DNA from: Vespula vulgaris
Taxonomy: Eukaryota; Arthropoda; Insecta; Hymenoptera; Vespidae
DNA: 64,000 nucleotides
Direction: 5' to 3'
NCBI RefSeq assembly: GCF_905475345.1
Contig: NC_066599.1
Location: 1,996,501-2,060,500 of the forward strand
In this document: positions 1-12,490 of the stretch, one piece after another
Layout of the letters: each line of letters opens with the position of its first letter
How positions within the stretch are numbered: the first letter of the stretch is position 1
Program-made: the position numbers and the translations under genes
The notes under the pieces: generated by a model
Seen by the model: the letters and a program-made list of their open reading frames with translations, nothing else
Database searches by the model: none
What the model was told of the DNA's origin: nothing

Positions 1-42
1 AGATCTTTTTAGTTCTTCTCCTCCCCCGTTACACGTACCCTA

Positions 43-86
43 TCTACCTACCTACCTACCTACCTACCTACCTACCTATCTACCTA
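43..86. repeat. (TACC)n tetranucleotide repeat
   Basis: About ten copies of a CTAC/TACC unit with a single C-to-T change near the end. Confidence 0.95.
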
Positions 87-1794
87 AACACGTTTAAAGC
101 TCAACAGTTATAAAGTTCTACGTCGGTCGAATCTACATCGAACGAGCTATTCATCATGACCTTGTTAATTTCTAGTTATGAATCGACGTCAGGGTGACTA
201 CCGATGCCGACCGGAATGTCATTAATAAGAGAAGAGGCTAGGCTGTTAGAAGAGAGCCTCAAGAATCATTGCATACGATTGCGAACGATTGGCCAGTAAT
301 CGGCATGATTAATCACATCGAGCGTGTTCCAAGGCGAAGATGGTGGGAGAAGGGAGTGAGGAAGGGAGGAGTGGGGTTGGGGAAGAACGAGAATAAAAAT
401 AAAAAGAAGAGGATAAGGAAAGAAAAAGAGAAAATAGAAAAAAATACTCTTCTTGTCATTTTTTGCAGCACAAGTGTTTTTTTTTCTTTTTTCTCGAAAC
501 GATCAGTCCGATTTATTTTTCCACGTAGATTAGTACGATTTAGACGTCACGAGTTTGCCGGCAATGTCGCGAGGCATTCGTTTTTGTCTGAAATAAGAAG
601 GAAAACGCACGAAAGAAAAAAATAAAATAGTGAAATAGAAAAGAGTAAAGAACGTCGGGAAAAAAGAAAAGAAAACGATCATAGAAGGCACCTTTAAGGC
701 CGTCTGGTCAGTCACGCTCTCTTTACGTCGGTACTCTAACGGGTGATCGAAAGAACGTTAATTGCACTCGCAATGAGGACAGGTGCGTTTACGTGTTCTT
801 GAAAATATTATCCGAACGTGCAATCGAAGGTGCATAATTTATGTATTCCTCTTTGACTTTGATCGGCCAATAAATCTTCATTCTAATTTCTACTCGAATT
901 GTTTTCTTTTCTTTTTTTTTATTTGTCTATTTTAACAAAACTCGATCAAGATTTTCTTGATCTTATTTAAAAAGTTGAATCGATTTTCTAAGATTAGAAT
1001 AGAACGTTTCATCTTGGATGAAATAAAACGATCGAAATCTTTTATGGTACCTAACTATAAAGGGAGAATATGAAAGTCGAAGCGTGAACATCTGTCGTGA
1101 ACATTGTTGTGAACTGACGACAACTACGTGTCATTAACGACGTATGGTAAAAAAACGTGCTTAGAATCGTCTCTCTTTCACTCGCACACATAGAAACGGA
1201 TACTGACACGGACACTCTCATCTTTTTCTCTTCTTTCGTATCGTAACCATGAAATCCGGAGGATCTTGTTATGCGTAACCGAGTAAACGGAAGTGACATA
1301 CAATGGCAGTTTGCCCTCGAATAGAAGAGAAAGGTAGGAGGGTTGTCCCTTAATCTGACGTCGCACATAAATTCGCGGGAACGAGTCAGTTTTCTAGCCA
1401 ACAAATCCAGGAACCGCATCTAAAAGGGTTTCGCCAGATGTTCGATGGGTACCATCCAATTCCTTAAACCCTTACGTCGATGGGTTTTTCGGTGGTACCT
1501 AATTTAATTTAAGGTCGTTGCTTAAAGGCTCTGTTCTTTTTTTCTTTAAAGGTTCTATTAACAGTGAACTAATATCATTAAATATTCGCGTTCTTTCTCA
1601 TCGTCCATAACATTTACGAATCACTTAGTTTTTCAAATCGATATCATGGATGAATGAAAACTCGAACGAAGGGATAAAAGAAGAACTTGGCGATCGGTAG
1701 TCAACTACCTACGGAGGCCAATGCTTCGAGACGACCGAGTGTCCTTGAATTAAAATGGTAATAGAAATGTACGATTTGAATTGCGAATGTCATA

Positions 1795-1817
1795 GCGTGA
1801 GCGCGCGCGCGCCGGCC
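1795..1817. repeat. (GC)n alternating purine-pyrimidine tract
   Basis: An alternating (GC)6 run at 1801-1812, extended by GTGA upstream and CGGCC downstream, is unusual in AT-rich sequence. It has Z-DNA-forming potential. Confidence 0.7.
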
Positions 1818-2157
1818 GAGAGCACGGGATATGTATATGCTAAGCAGCGTCTTGTTTTGAATTTAGAACAGGCGCCATCTTGCCGGCGAGTGGTTTGCTC
1901 TTTGCCCCCTTCCAGCTGGTAATTCGTGCCGAAGATCGGTCCAACCAATGGGGATGCATCGTGGAAACCGCGTATACACCACGTTAGAACTGTTATACTC
2001 TTAGATAGAAGCAACCTTGGTATGTGTACCTATACCTACCTATTTCAGTACGGCCAGCAGTACCTGTACCTTTATTCGTGACAGGCAGTAGCAAACTCAT
2101 TAACCTCAGCCTCGTCTACGACCCTCTTCCGTACTCTTCCGACCCTCCTTTCTTCCT

Positions 2158-2262
2158 CTCCTTCTTTTTCTTCTTCTTCTTCTAGTACTCCTTCTTCTTC
2201 TTCTTCTTCTTCTTCTTCTTCTTTTACTCTTTCTTTTTCTTCTTCTTCTTTTTCTCTCTTAC
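2158..2262. repeat. (TTC)n tract
   Basis: Imperfect TTC trinucleotide array interrupted by CTAGTACTCC and TTTTACTCT; polypyrimidine on the + strand. Confidence 0.95.
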
Positions 2263-2891
2263 AACAACGCCAAGGGCACCGCCGTTCTTACCAACACGTA
2301 TTTTAGTCATTCCCTTTTACACCGAAGAAAAAAAAGTGTCCAGCTCGTAGGACGACTTTGTTATGGATGGAAAATAAAGTTATCTGAGCTTACAGCTATG
2401 AGAAGAAGAGAGAGAGAAAAGTGAACGGTGTCAAGGGAAAAGCCGATTTTCTCCGATACCTTGTATTCTTTTTCTTCTTTTTTTTCTCTCTTTTTTTCTT
2501 CCTTTTCTTTTTTTCTACCCCATCTAATTTTTGCAAAAGATACTCTTGAGACTTTTTCTTAGAGAATCTTAAAAACATCGTTGACAATTAGGGAGTACAG
2601 GGACCTTCACGGTGGGCGTTCGTTCTTCTATCCTTTGTTTATTTGGGACAAATAGAGAAGAGAGAGTAGTAACGTTGAGATGAGACAGAGAGAGAGAGAG
2701 AAAAAGAGAAAGAGAGAGAGATAAAGGGGAGATGGATTCTTGTTCGGATCTTATAGGCACGAATTACGACCACTCCCCTCTTCCTTTTGTTCGGACCTTT
2801 CTTCGCGCGTTCGTATTATCCGCTCACCTAAGTCAACAGGTATCCCTAAAACGACTACCCTCCTCTCTCTCCGTCTCTCTCTCTTTTTTTT

Positions 2892-3262
2892 GTTCTCTTG
2901 TCGCGTTTTGAATTATTTTTAATATACGCATAAAATAGAATATTTTCTTCTCAATAACGTAATAATAGTATCAGTAGAAATAATTCGTTTGAATCGGAGT
3001 GATTTATTTTTTATTGGAAACATTTTATTTCGAAACTTTTATTACCCAATTTCCTTTTTTTTCCTCTCGTTTTTTCTTTCTTTCGTTCTCTCGTCGCATT
3101 TGGAATTATTTTTGATGTACATGTAAAACGGAATATTGTTTTCTCCATAACATAATAATAGTATAAATAGAAATAATTTATTAGAATCGGAGTAATTTAT
3201 TATTTATTTAAAACATTTTGTTCAAACGTTCGTGACTCGTTATTACTCGGTTTCCGTGTTTA
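2892..3262. repeat. tandem duplication, two ~195-bp copies
   Basis: GTTCTCTTGTCGCGTTTTGAA at 2892 recurs as a close variant at 3085. It is followed in both copies by ATTATTTTTAATATAC / ATTATTTTTGATGTAC, GGAATATTGTTTTCTC-like sequence, AATAATAGTAT, TAGAAATAATT, GAATCGGAGT, ATTTATT, AACATTTT and ATTACCC / ATTACTC. The offset is about 193-201 bp with moderate divergence. There is no ORF and no terminal inverted repeat, so it looks like a local duplication rather than an element. Confidence 0.85.
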
Positions 3263-4019
3263 TCAATTATGGCCGAACGAGCCCGACGAAATTGTCTAAA
3301 CGATATTCGTCCGAAAATAAATATCATAGAGAAACGAGAAAGAAAAGGAAAAGAAAAAAGAAAGAAAATCAGAATCATATACCGATTAACACCGCTGCTA
3401 CGTTTATGGTTTAATTGGTAAAAAACGAGAGTCGAGATTTCAGGGTGGAGCCGATACGTGGTGAGCGCGAAATGCGAATGATTTCAATTAACGGCCAAGG
3501 CACAGGAACGTGTCTGAATCTATCGTTAACTCTAAAGCGGACACACATAACACTGGCATGTGCATATTCGTGAGTACCGAGAGATCGAAATTGACCGACG
3601 TAATCGAGACGTTGAATCTAAGAACGAATGGTTAATTTTAATTATTTTCCTTGGGGTAATAGGACGTTGTTGCGCAAACCCTTTAATAAGACCAGAATTG
3701 AGAAGATCGAATTTTACGATCTATCCAGAGGATTTCATTTAATCTCTCGTGGTAATTAGAGTTCCACGATTTTTTTCTCCTTTATTTCTCAATTTTTTTT
3801 TTCTTCTTCACTTTCATAATTATTTCATAATTACTAGAGCAAATATTACAGACGTAATATGCGAAGGAAGAATAGCTGAGGAAAAGAAAACAAAATTAAG
3901 AAGAAATTAAGAAAAAGAAATCATTGCGCGAAAAAAGAAAAACGTATAAACGAAATAGCAATTAGATCGTCGTTTTATCAGCAACGAGAGAAGTCACTTC
4001 CGCATCGATGGAAACGTAG

Positions 4020-4180
4020 GAAGATATCGATGCGAGTCTCTGATAACGGCGCGGCCTCGTGTGTGGATCGTTGTTCGCGATCAATAGATCGCTGTACCGG
4101 CGGGATCGCCGATCTGGCGATCTAGCAGCGGGAGATCGTGTAGCGATCGTTCGTTCCGCGATCGCGCACAATACGAATCG
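4020..4180. other. GATCG-dense CpG-rich block with hairpin
   Basis: Many GATC/GATCG words occur within 160 bases. GATCGCC (4104-4110) and GGCGATC (4116-4122) form a 7-bp stem with a 5-base loop. Open frames exist on both strands here but are Arg-rich CpG artefacts with no recognisable product. Confidence 0.5.
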
Positions 4181-5663
4181 TACGTTCCGGGGTCGTACCA
4201 GGGGCGACAGTCCACGTATACTACTTCGAATCCGTGAGAAGTGCGCGGCACTATGATCTTCGATGACCGCGCGTGCGCTCTTATACCCCCTCTATCTCTT
4301 CTTTCTCCCTTCTCTTTTATTTATTAGAAGTATGTGTCGTGTGTGTCGAAGCGGTGTCACCAAATTTACGAGTATGGTTAATTTTATATTTATTGCGTAC
4401 CCACATGTGTGCATGCAACGATTGATTATTCTCTTTGTATCACTTTCTTTCCTTTACTATTCTCTCTTTTCTTCTTCTTCTTCTTCTTCTTCTTCTTTTT
4501 TTAATACATTGATTATAATCAAATGTATGAGTATGTTGAAACAAGATCGTAGTACGAGTTTGTAATACATTGAATGTACGATGAATTTACGATGAATTCG
4601 TTTACTCGTATGAACGATATGAGTCGGACAAAAGTATATCAGAATTTTTGAATATACAATAGGACGCAATTGATCTTTATAATAGATTTGAAAGAAAATA
4701 TAGTCGGAACATACGTCGATGGAGCGCGAAAGGCATGCGATGGAGCTGGCATCTGTGGAGCTGCGGGATATTATATAGCTTCGAGCATGTCCGACGTCTA
4801 AGCGGCGCATGCACGTATCTCATGTGTATGCAACTGTATATATGTACATATATATACATATAGCTAGATGCATCCACGTTGCACCTATCGAGAGAACGAA
4901 ATAATGTAAAGATCGTTGGACGGCGGCAGCTGCCGCCTTGTGTGCGCGATATCAAAGGATTTGCTGATTCAGTGCCGTGGAACGAAAGGAAGTCTCGTTT
5001 CTTAGCTAAGATTCGAAACGTCGATCGATCATCGAGGGCGTAACTTCTCGAGCCACGTACACTTACACTCGTATGTATATAGGTACACCAGATATATATG
5101 TATATATACGTGACTGTGTCGTAGCTCTATATATATATATATACATAGATCACATAAGTTGGACCTTTCTCGCTCTTGAGAATTTTCAGAACTGACACCG
5201 AGATTATACTGAAGATTTATTTCGTTCGGAATTACAGGGTCTGCCAAAAAAAAAAAAAAAAAAAAGAAAAAAAATAGAAAAGGAAAAAAAGAAGAAGAAG
5301 AAGATTCCGTTCTTCTTTCTTCTACGTGTGGAATTATGCTCGTGTGGAACGTTCGACTTGATAAACTATAAAATCTGTAATTTTAACCCATTATTTGGAT
5401 GAAACGGGGAACTGAGACCAAGCGAGTAGAAACGCTTAATGCGAGCTCTGTTCCCACTTTCCTTTTTTTTTTCTCTCTAACTGACACATATTCCAAGATC
5501 TAACAACAAAGGTAGGGTTCCTTCGTTCTTTGTTTCCTTTACATTTTTTTTCGCTTACGCACTCTCGTTCTTTTTCGAGATATCGAAATTAAAGATCTTT
5601 CGTATCGAGAAAAGTAGTAATAAAAGAAAATGTCTTTTTTCTTTTTTTTCCCCTTTTTTATGT

Positions 5664-5665
5664 TT

Positions 5666-5733
<68 letters not shown>
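5664..5733. repeat. (AT)n array, ~70 bp
   Basis: Nearly pure AT dinucleotide run with one CAT interruption near its start; self-complementary and able to form cruciforms. Confidence 0.95.
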
Positions 5734-5736
<3 letters not shown>

Positions 5737-6405
5737 GAAAAGATTCGATGAGCTTCTCTCGTTACATCCAGTCCTTCGTCATCCATTCTCGATGGATATA
5801 TCTCGATGGATGTTACCTACATTTGAAAAATTGGCGAGGAAGAAGAAAAGGATCTATCCGTTTGTATACACATCGTACAGTGCAATCTGACAATGATCTC
5901 CTATTTCACTGAGAATGGATTCGGATTTCTCTCTCTTTATTTCTTTATGTATGTAACGTGAAAATTCGTTTATATTATATTATTCGTGAACCGCAGGAAA
6001 ACGCAGATGTTAAAAAAGGGAACACTCGCATATTGAGTTTATCGAACATAGCTTGTTTCACGATCTCGTTGAGATCCTTCCTGGCAGTTCGATCGTTTCG
6101 CAATGCGATTTATCTTATGTTTATCGTTTATTTATCTCTTTTTTCTTCTCTCTCTCTGTCTCTTTTTCTCTCTCAGAGAACGACAAGCAACGACCAGGTT
6201 GTGATTCCGATAGCGAGAGAGGAGCCTGTCGATCTTTATCTTAATTTTGTATTGTGATCGGTCGAACGGGCGAGACCTGGTGTACACTTTCGTTTCTTGA
6301 TACATACCGATATGTATATGTGTACATACATAGATGCTTAGAGTTTTGAAAATCTATGTTTGATACGATTCCACTCGTAATCTTCTAAATATATTTTATA
6401 TATAA

Positions 6406-6437
<32 letters not shown>

Positions 6438-7265
6438 ATGTATGTATTTCTTTTTATTTATTTTAGTCACCGAAAAAGAAGTTTTATCGAGTGAAAAGAT
6501 CGACCCAAAAATCATTCTCACTGTCTAGAGTAAAAAAAGAAGAAGAAGAAGAAGAAGAAGAGAAAGAGAGAGAAGGAGGAAGAGTAAAAGAAAGAAGGGA
6601 AGAAAAAAAAATAAAATAAATAAAAAGAAAAAAGATGACGACGGGGTCAGAGCGTCCTACCCTCGTCGTCGGTCGACTTTCATTTTTATTGGCTCGTCGC
6701 GCGAGATGCGTCGATCTTCTCGCACAAAAAAGAGAAAGAAAAGAGAGTGGGTGGGGAAGTAAAGGGAAGGAAAGAGGAGCAAACAGAAGAGAAAAGAAAG
6801 GAAAAAAAAAGGAATCGTCGAGGACTTTTCTACGTGGGCGTAGCGGTGCATTTTTTTCTCCTTTCTTTCTCTCTCTCTCTCTATCTTCTTCTCTTCACGT
6901 TTCTTCCCTTTTTGAGACTGCCACTGTTAGAGCAACGTAGCCACCTGCTGAGAAAAGTGCTCCGTGACCGTTCGACGGTTGCGTCAGGATGGGGCACAGT
7001 TATTTGCATCATCCATCAGTTGGAGAGGCAAATGTGTGTGGTATATATGTGTATGTATCTGACTAAGTCTATACGTGAATGTGTGTGTTTGTATGAATGT
7101 GTGTATAAAAGAGAAAGAGAGAGGGTTCTCGCTCCCGATTCATTCGAAGGGGAATTCGCCCGCATTGTTGCCCTCTTCGGTGATATTTTATTAGGTTTAT
7201 GATGTCATTAATCCTGATCGTAGATCCCACCCCGCCCACGGACCTTAATCGCGACCGAGAAAACG

Positions 7266-7266
<1 letters not shown>

Positions 7267-7323
<57 letters not shown>

Positions 7324-7326
7324 TTC
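7267..7326. repeat. (CT)n array
   Basis: CT dinucleotide run of about 55 bases. Its translation produces spurious Ser-Leu repeat frames. Confidence 0.95.
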
Positions 7327-8237
7327 TCTTTCTATCTCATCCTCTCTTAACTCAGCAGAGCTACCTGTCCCCCTTCGTCAACTTGGGAATTTCGTGTCGG
7401 CGACGTCGTCGGAGAATGGCGAAGATTTTTCGAAGGAGATACTACGAGCCGAGTTAGGTACGTGTAAATTATCGAGTTTATGGCACGTAGTCTCGTGATC
7501 TCCTTTCTTTTCTCATAATTTTTTACTGTGAGACGCGCGACCAACGCAGCTCCTCTTCGATGCTCGTAAGCATTCATAGGTTTTTGTGCTCGTTGAATCT
7601 CTCGCACGTTCTAGAGCCAATTCGTTTCGATGTTGTATATATATATATATTTTTTCCTTTTATTCTTTTATATACATCTTATTTTCTTCTTCTTGTTCCA
7701 TTCATTATATAATATTATATAATTAATTACATTTATATAAATATCTCAATCTCACTTTATTTCAAATTTGCTTTCGCGAAATTATGAAGAAAAGAGATGC
7801 AAGATTCGAGTTAATGGAAGGTTACAAGGATCTTTACGAATCTCTCATTCTCGATATTGATCGAGATGAACGTACATTTCGATATCTCCCTATCGAGCTT
7901 ATACATATAGCATTAATCGATTCGACGTTCGTAAGCGAACAACGTCGGACACTTCTTCTCTCTTTCTCTAATTCGATGTAGAGACCTGTGTCTCGAGTGG
8001 AGAGAGAAAGAGAGATAGAGAAAGAGAGAGAAAGAGAGAGAAAGGAGGTGGGGTAGTATCCGTCACATCCGTGGAGAGCAATCAGAACCTGCAGCTTGTA
8101 TATCGCGTTCCGCTTCGTGTAAGAGGCCACGCCGCGACCAACGTGATATCCAGAGGGTCATTGAGGTCGACTATATCGATATCTCGAATCGACGGACGAT
8201 GTCTCTCGTCGTGCTCATCAAGAAGCGACAGCACGGG

Positions 8238-8243
8238 GTCTCG

Positions 8244-8286
<43 letters not shown>

Positions 8287-8545
8287 ATCTCTCTTTTTCT
8301 CTTTCTCCTTCTCTCTCTTTCTCTCTTTCTTTATCTGCTGCTTTTAGCTTTGCTGGACCAATGCTGGATGCTGCGTCATTCGATACGAGACACAAGATGT
8401 CTTCTGTCTTTTCTCTCTCTCTCTCTCTCTCTCTTATTCTTACTTTCTTTATTTCTTTTGCACTACGAATGGGTCGAACGACCAACCTTTGTTTTTAACG
8501 CTCTCTCTCTCTCTCTCTCTCTCTCTATTTATCTCTCTAAACTTA
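8238..8545. repeat. cluster of three (CT)n arrays
   Basis: CT-rich runs at about 8238-8335, 8406-8435 and 8499-8538 are separated by short unique DNA. Apparent Ser/Leu-rich and Arg/Glu-rich ORFs on the two strands here are artefacts of the repeats. Confidence 0.95.
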
Positions 8546-8924
8546 ATTATCGACGCAGCGCGAAAATTATCGGACTTTTGTGATTCCTTTTGAGATACCC
8601 CTTACGATCGGTCTCATCTCTATTTTATTTTCTCTTCTTATTATTTTTATCATATCTCTACCTTTTTTCTTTTCTTTTTTTACGTGACGATGTCTAAAAA
8701 TATTTCCCACGAATGGTAACGCTAGTTTCTCGAGACGTAGTTTAAGGAAGCAAAAATGATCGCACCTGTCGTCTTCGACGATCCACATGGTTGTCCTTTC
8801 TTTTTCTTCTTCTTCTTCTTCTTCTCATTCTTATTCTTATTCTTCTTCATCTTCTTCTTTCTTTTCCTATTTCTTTTTTTCTCTTCTTTTTTTCCACTAC
8901 GAAAAAGAAAACTTCCACGAGGGA

Positions 8925-9750
8925 ATGCGCTCGCGCGTTCGCTTTTAAGATGCACAAGGTATTTTGTTTGTGTTTGAAAGTGTGTGAGTGAAAAAGAAAG
9001 TCTAATATAATGCAAATGGAGTCGAGAACTCAAGCCGAACCTTTTTACGTAGAGCTACCGTGCGCTTAGAACTTGGGTACTTAAAAAGAAGAGGCATTAA
9101 AAAAAGAAAAAGAAAAAAATGGATTCAACAAAAAAAAAAATAATAAAAAAGGATACAAGCGAAGGAGAAAGTAAAAACAACTGTGCAACATTTTACGAGC
9201 GTCGAATTTATTTTTGAATACGTATTGGAAACTATGGATTATCTTAATCAAACAAAATCATAGATAAACTCGATTAATATGAAATATCGTAACGGTTACT
9301 GAACATTTTTTATTGTATTATTGACTGGGTTTACTTGAGGATAAAAAAAAGAAAAGAGAAGAGAAGAAAAAGAAAGGAGAAAAAAAAACAGAAAGAAAGG
9401 GAGATAAAAAGAAAGATGCTCGTGCTCTCGCGCGTTCACTTTCGAAAGCACAGGTATTTTATGTTCGTTTGAAAGTGTCCGAGGGCTAAAAAAAGGAAAG
9501 TCTAATATAATGCAGGTCGAGTCAAAAACCCAACTGAGACTTTTTACGTGTGTAGCTACCGTCCGCTTAGAACTTGGATGGAGTAGAATAAAAAAAAATG
9601 TACAAGCGAGAGAGAAGAGAGAAAAAAAGAAAAGAGGAAAAAAAAGAAAAGAAAAAGAAAACCGTGCTACACGCTTTAGGAACGTCGAATATAATTTCAA
9701 ATCAAAAGAAGATGATCTAAAAAAGGATAGATAAACTATGATTAATTGAA
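8925..9750. repeat. diverged tandem duplication, two ~350-bp copies
   Basis: Copy A (about 8925-9265) and copy B (about 9415-9745) share an ordered set of blocks: CTCGCGCGTTC, CACAAGGTATTTTG / CACAGGTATTTTAT, GTTTGAAAGTGT, AAAGTCTAATATAATGCA, GAGTCGAGAAC / GAGTCAAAAAC, TTTTTACGT, GCGCTTAGAACTTGG, ACAAGCGA, GAACGTCGAAT-like and AGATAAACT. The spacing is roughly 500 bp and the intervening part is purine-rich filler (A/G runs). Substitutions and indels between copies indicate an older event. No coding frame is conserved between them. Confidence 0.85.
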
Positions 9751-10160
9751 AATAATAAAGAAGGATCATAAATTATCTCAACTTCGCTTTTGGTATTATT
9801 ATTCCATGTTTTTCATGTTTCTTCGTTTTGGTGTTATTGGCTTGGGTGCTTGTACAAAAAGAAATATATATATATATAATAAAAAAGATAAAAAAGAAAA
9901 CGAACGAGGAAAAAAAGAAAGGAGGAAAGAAAAAAATGGTAAAAAACGTTTCGGTCTCTTTACGATACCTAGAAAAAATAACAGACCATAGCGGGATTGT
10001 TGCTTCGTTGCTAAAAATATATCTTTGGCTTAACCAACAACCTTAGGAAACTTCGCAAAGATTCGTATTGATTACGATTTATACATAAAACTTATTGTTT
10101 ATCATTGGTAATAATTTTTACAACGGTAGTATAGGACAGGCCATTGTAAAAAGACCCGAA

Positions 10161-10162
10161 AG

Positions 10163-10212
<50 letters not shown>
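10161..10212. repeat. compound (TA)n(GA)n microsatellite
   Basis: A TA run passes directly into a GA run. The same TA-to-GA compound layout recurs at 11418-11519. Confidence 0.95.
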
Positions 10213-10216
<4 letters not shown>

Positions 10217-10823
10217 AAGAGAGTAAAAAATGACAGAAAAAATATGAAATAAAAAAGAAACAAATAAAAAAAAAAAACATTCGATGTCTAATCCTACAAG
10301 AACCACTTAGGAGCGAAAAAATTTTTTTTTACGATTGTACTTAGCGCACGAGCCATCGTTTTTTTGCCCTCACGACACCTTTCTTCTTTCTATTTTACCT
10401 TTTTTTACAAGGTCATTTCTACGGTTGCATTTTTATGCAGCATTTTCCTCCAGATCTTCGACTTTTTTCCTCCAGATTTTAGTCGTCGTTGTCGTCGTCG
10501 TACACAAGATAAACACCGTGGAACCCTTGGTCGCTACGGAGAATGTGTGTCAAGTCGTAAAAACTTAGGCAAGCTTAAAGAAGGGTTTTTTCGGAAAAGA
10601 GGGAAAAAAAGACAGAAAAAAAGAGAGGGAGAGAAAGAGAGAGAGTTTTCCTTATGTTTTACCGTTAGGCACTTTCCAACTCTCCCTGTAAAAAACGATA
10701 ACTGTATCCACTCGTCCATTCCTCATATTTCCTCTTCGTCCTTCGAATTTTCACTTTCGAAATTTTATCGTTTAATTATCGACGATTTTTTTAATGTCAG
10801 CAGATTCAAGGTTAACGTTTATT

Positions 10824-10857
<34 letters not shown>

Positions 10858-11416
10858 GAAAAAAGAAAAAAAGGAAACGTAGGAAAAAAAACACGTATCC
10901 ATCCGAACGCGAACTCTCTCGTGTTCTTTCTCTCTTTCTTCTTTTTTTTCTCGAGAGAAAAAAAAGAAGAAAAAGGAAGAATTCTAGTTCTATTCGAAGA
11001 GTGAAAGCTAGAGAATAGGGGTAAGAAGGGGCGAATAGAAGAAGAGAAGAGAGGAGAAGAAGAAGGTTAGAGTTGAAAGAACGAAGGAACGAAATGACGT
11101 AGCGTTTATGCAAAAGGCGCGTAAACGTTCGTTTTGTTGGTCGAATTAGCCCGACGTGGTCTTTCTGCGGTAGGGGTAGAAATGGACGTATGTAGGAAAG
11201 AAAGAAAGAAAGAGAAAGGTAGATAGATAGTAAGAGTGGGGATACCTACTAGTCATCCTCTAGCGGAGGGTGATTTTTGCATGTCACGTGGGCAAACGGG
11301 CGCATAGTGAATGCCCGTCGTTAGGGCCTCGTTGTGCCACGATGAGTCGGTTTCACGCAACGATACCGCCCTAAAAGATCGACTGTATCAAGAGAAAGAA
11401 AAAAAGAGAAAGTGAA

Positions 11417-11417
<1 letters not shown>

Positions 11418-11470
<53 letters not shown>

Positions 11471-11474
11471 AGAG

Positions 11475-11519
<45 letters not shown>
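11418..11519. repeat. compound (TA)n(GA)n microsatellite, ~100 bp
   Basis: About 48 bases of TA are followed by GATA-interrupted GA repeats. It is the longer sibling of the array at 10161-10212. Confidence 0.95.
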
Positions 11520-11521
<2 letters not shown>

Positions 11522-12082
11522 CGCTCCACTTTGGGCCTATACGAAGGGTGTCTCGATCTTTTCGTAAAAGAAGACGAACGAAAGAATGTGTTCGAGGATT
11601 CATAGCGATCGCGATTCAGCATTCTAAAAGAAGAAAAATAGAATAAATAAATTTCTATAGATATACCTATAAATATTTAAACGATTTTTAAAGCTCTCTA
11701 TAACATACATATATATCTTCTTAATAATCGAATTGACTTATGTGAGAAGATCGAAGAGCGATCGTGTCGCGAAATATCTTGTATCATAAACAACGCGGTT
11801 GGATCGATCTTGTCCATACCATAGGAAGCTTTTTAAAGGTGCACGTGACATATTACTCGCGTATCTATGTATAATGGCTAGGTCATGGAAGATGAAGTTG
11901 GATAAGGATGAGAGCTTTAAAGTGCAACCCCTTATGTCTCTCTCTCTCTCTTTCTCTCTTTGTCTGTCTTTCTCCGATTCGATAAGAGAAGAAAGAGAGC
12001 ACAGTGGTATCGGTTGGACGAGTCAGAAACAGGAGTATGCAGAAAGGATCGTAGAGTGGATCCTCCTCCTTCGTCTTTTCCT

Positions 12083-12137
<55 letters not shown>

Positions 12138-12430
12138 GTTTACCCGTCGGCAATCGCTCATTCGGGATCACGGTATATCACGCTTCATATAGAATGCCGG
12201 TAAGCCGATAAATTATTGACCAAGCAGTGCCATCGGTAAGTCCATCTACACGAGAGAAACGATCGACCATACGAATCCCGTTCGCGGCAATGATGAATCC
12301 AATCATAATTTAGTTACATCTTATTAGACTCCTACCGCGCTGGCTCACCGTGAGACCGGCAGGTATATAACGTTCTTAATCCACGAAATGCATCTCGCTC
12401 GCGCTAACCCCCTTCTTCTTTTCCCTGCTA

Positions 12431-12490
12431 GAACGAACGAACGGATGAACGGACGGACGGATGGATGGACGGACGGACGGACGGACGAAT
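12431..12490. repeat. (GGAC)n/(GAAC)n tetranucleotide repeat
   Basis: GAAC units grade into GGAC and GGAT units, showing stepwise point mutation within a tetranucleotide array. Confidence 0.9.

Larger units (their letters stand above)
3263..8237. other. gene-free stretch
   Basis: No supported gene. It holds the GATCG-rich block (4020-4180), (TTC)n near 4466-4500, TA-rich sequence (4840-5145), poly-A/GAA sequence (5246-5310), the AT array (5664-5733), a (TA)(TG) run (6409-6450), GA/GAA tracts (6538-6630) and a (CT)n array (7267-7326). Frames here are short or low-complexity. Confidence 0.6.

Noticed and set aside
4059..4256. Arg-rich ORF in the GATCG block
   Set aside because: Overlapping open frames on both strands are explained by CpG-rich words; no homology or start context.
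8071..8583. 170-codon and overlapping Ser/Leu-rich ORFs, and Arg/Glu-rich frames on the other strand
   Set aside because: They are translations of (CT)n/(GA)n microsatellites. The same pattern recurs at every CT or GA array in the window, and the non-repeat parts have no domain.
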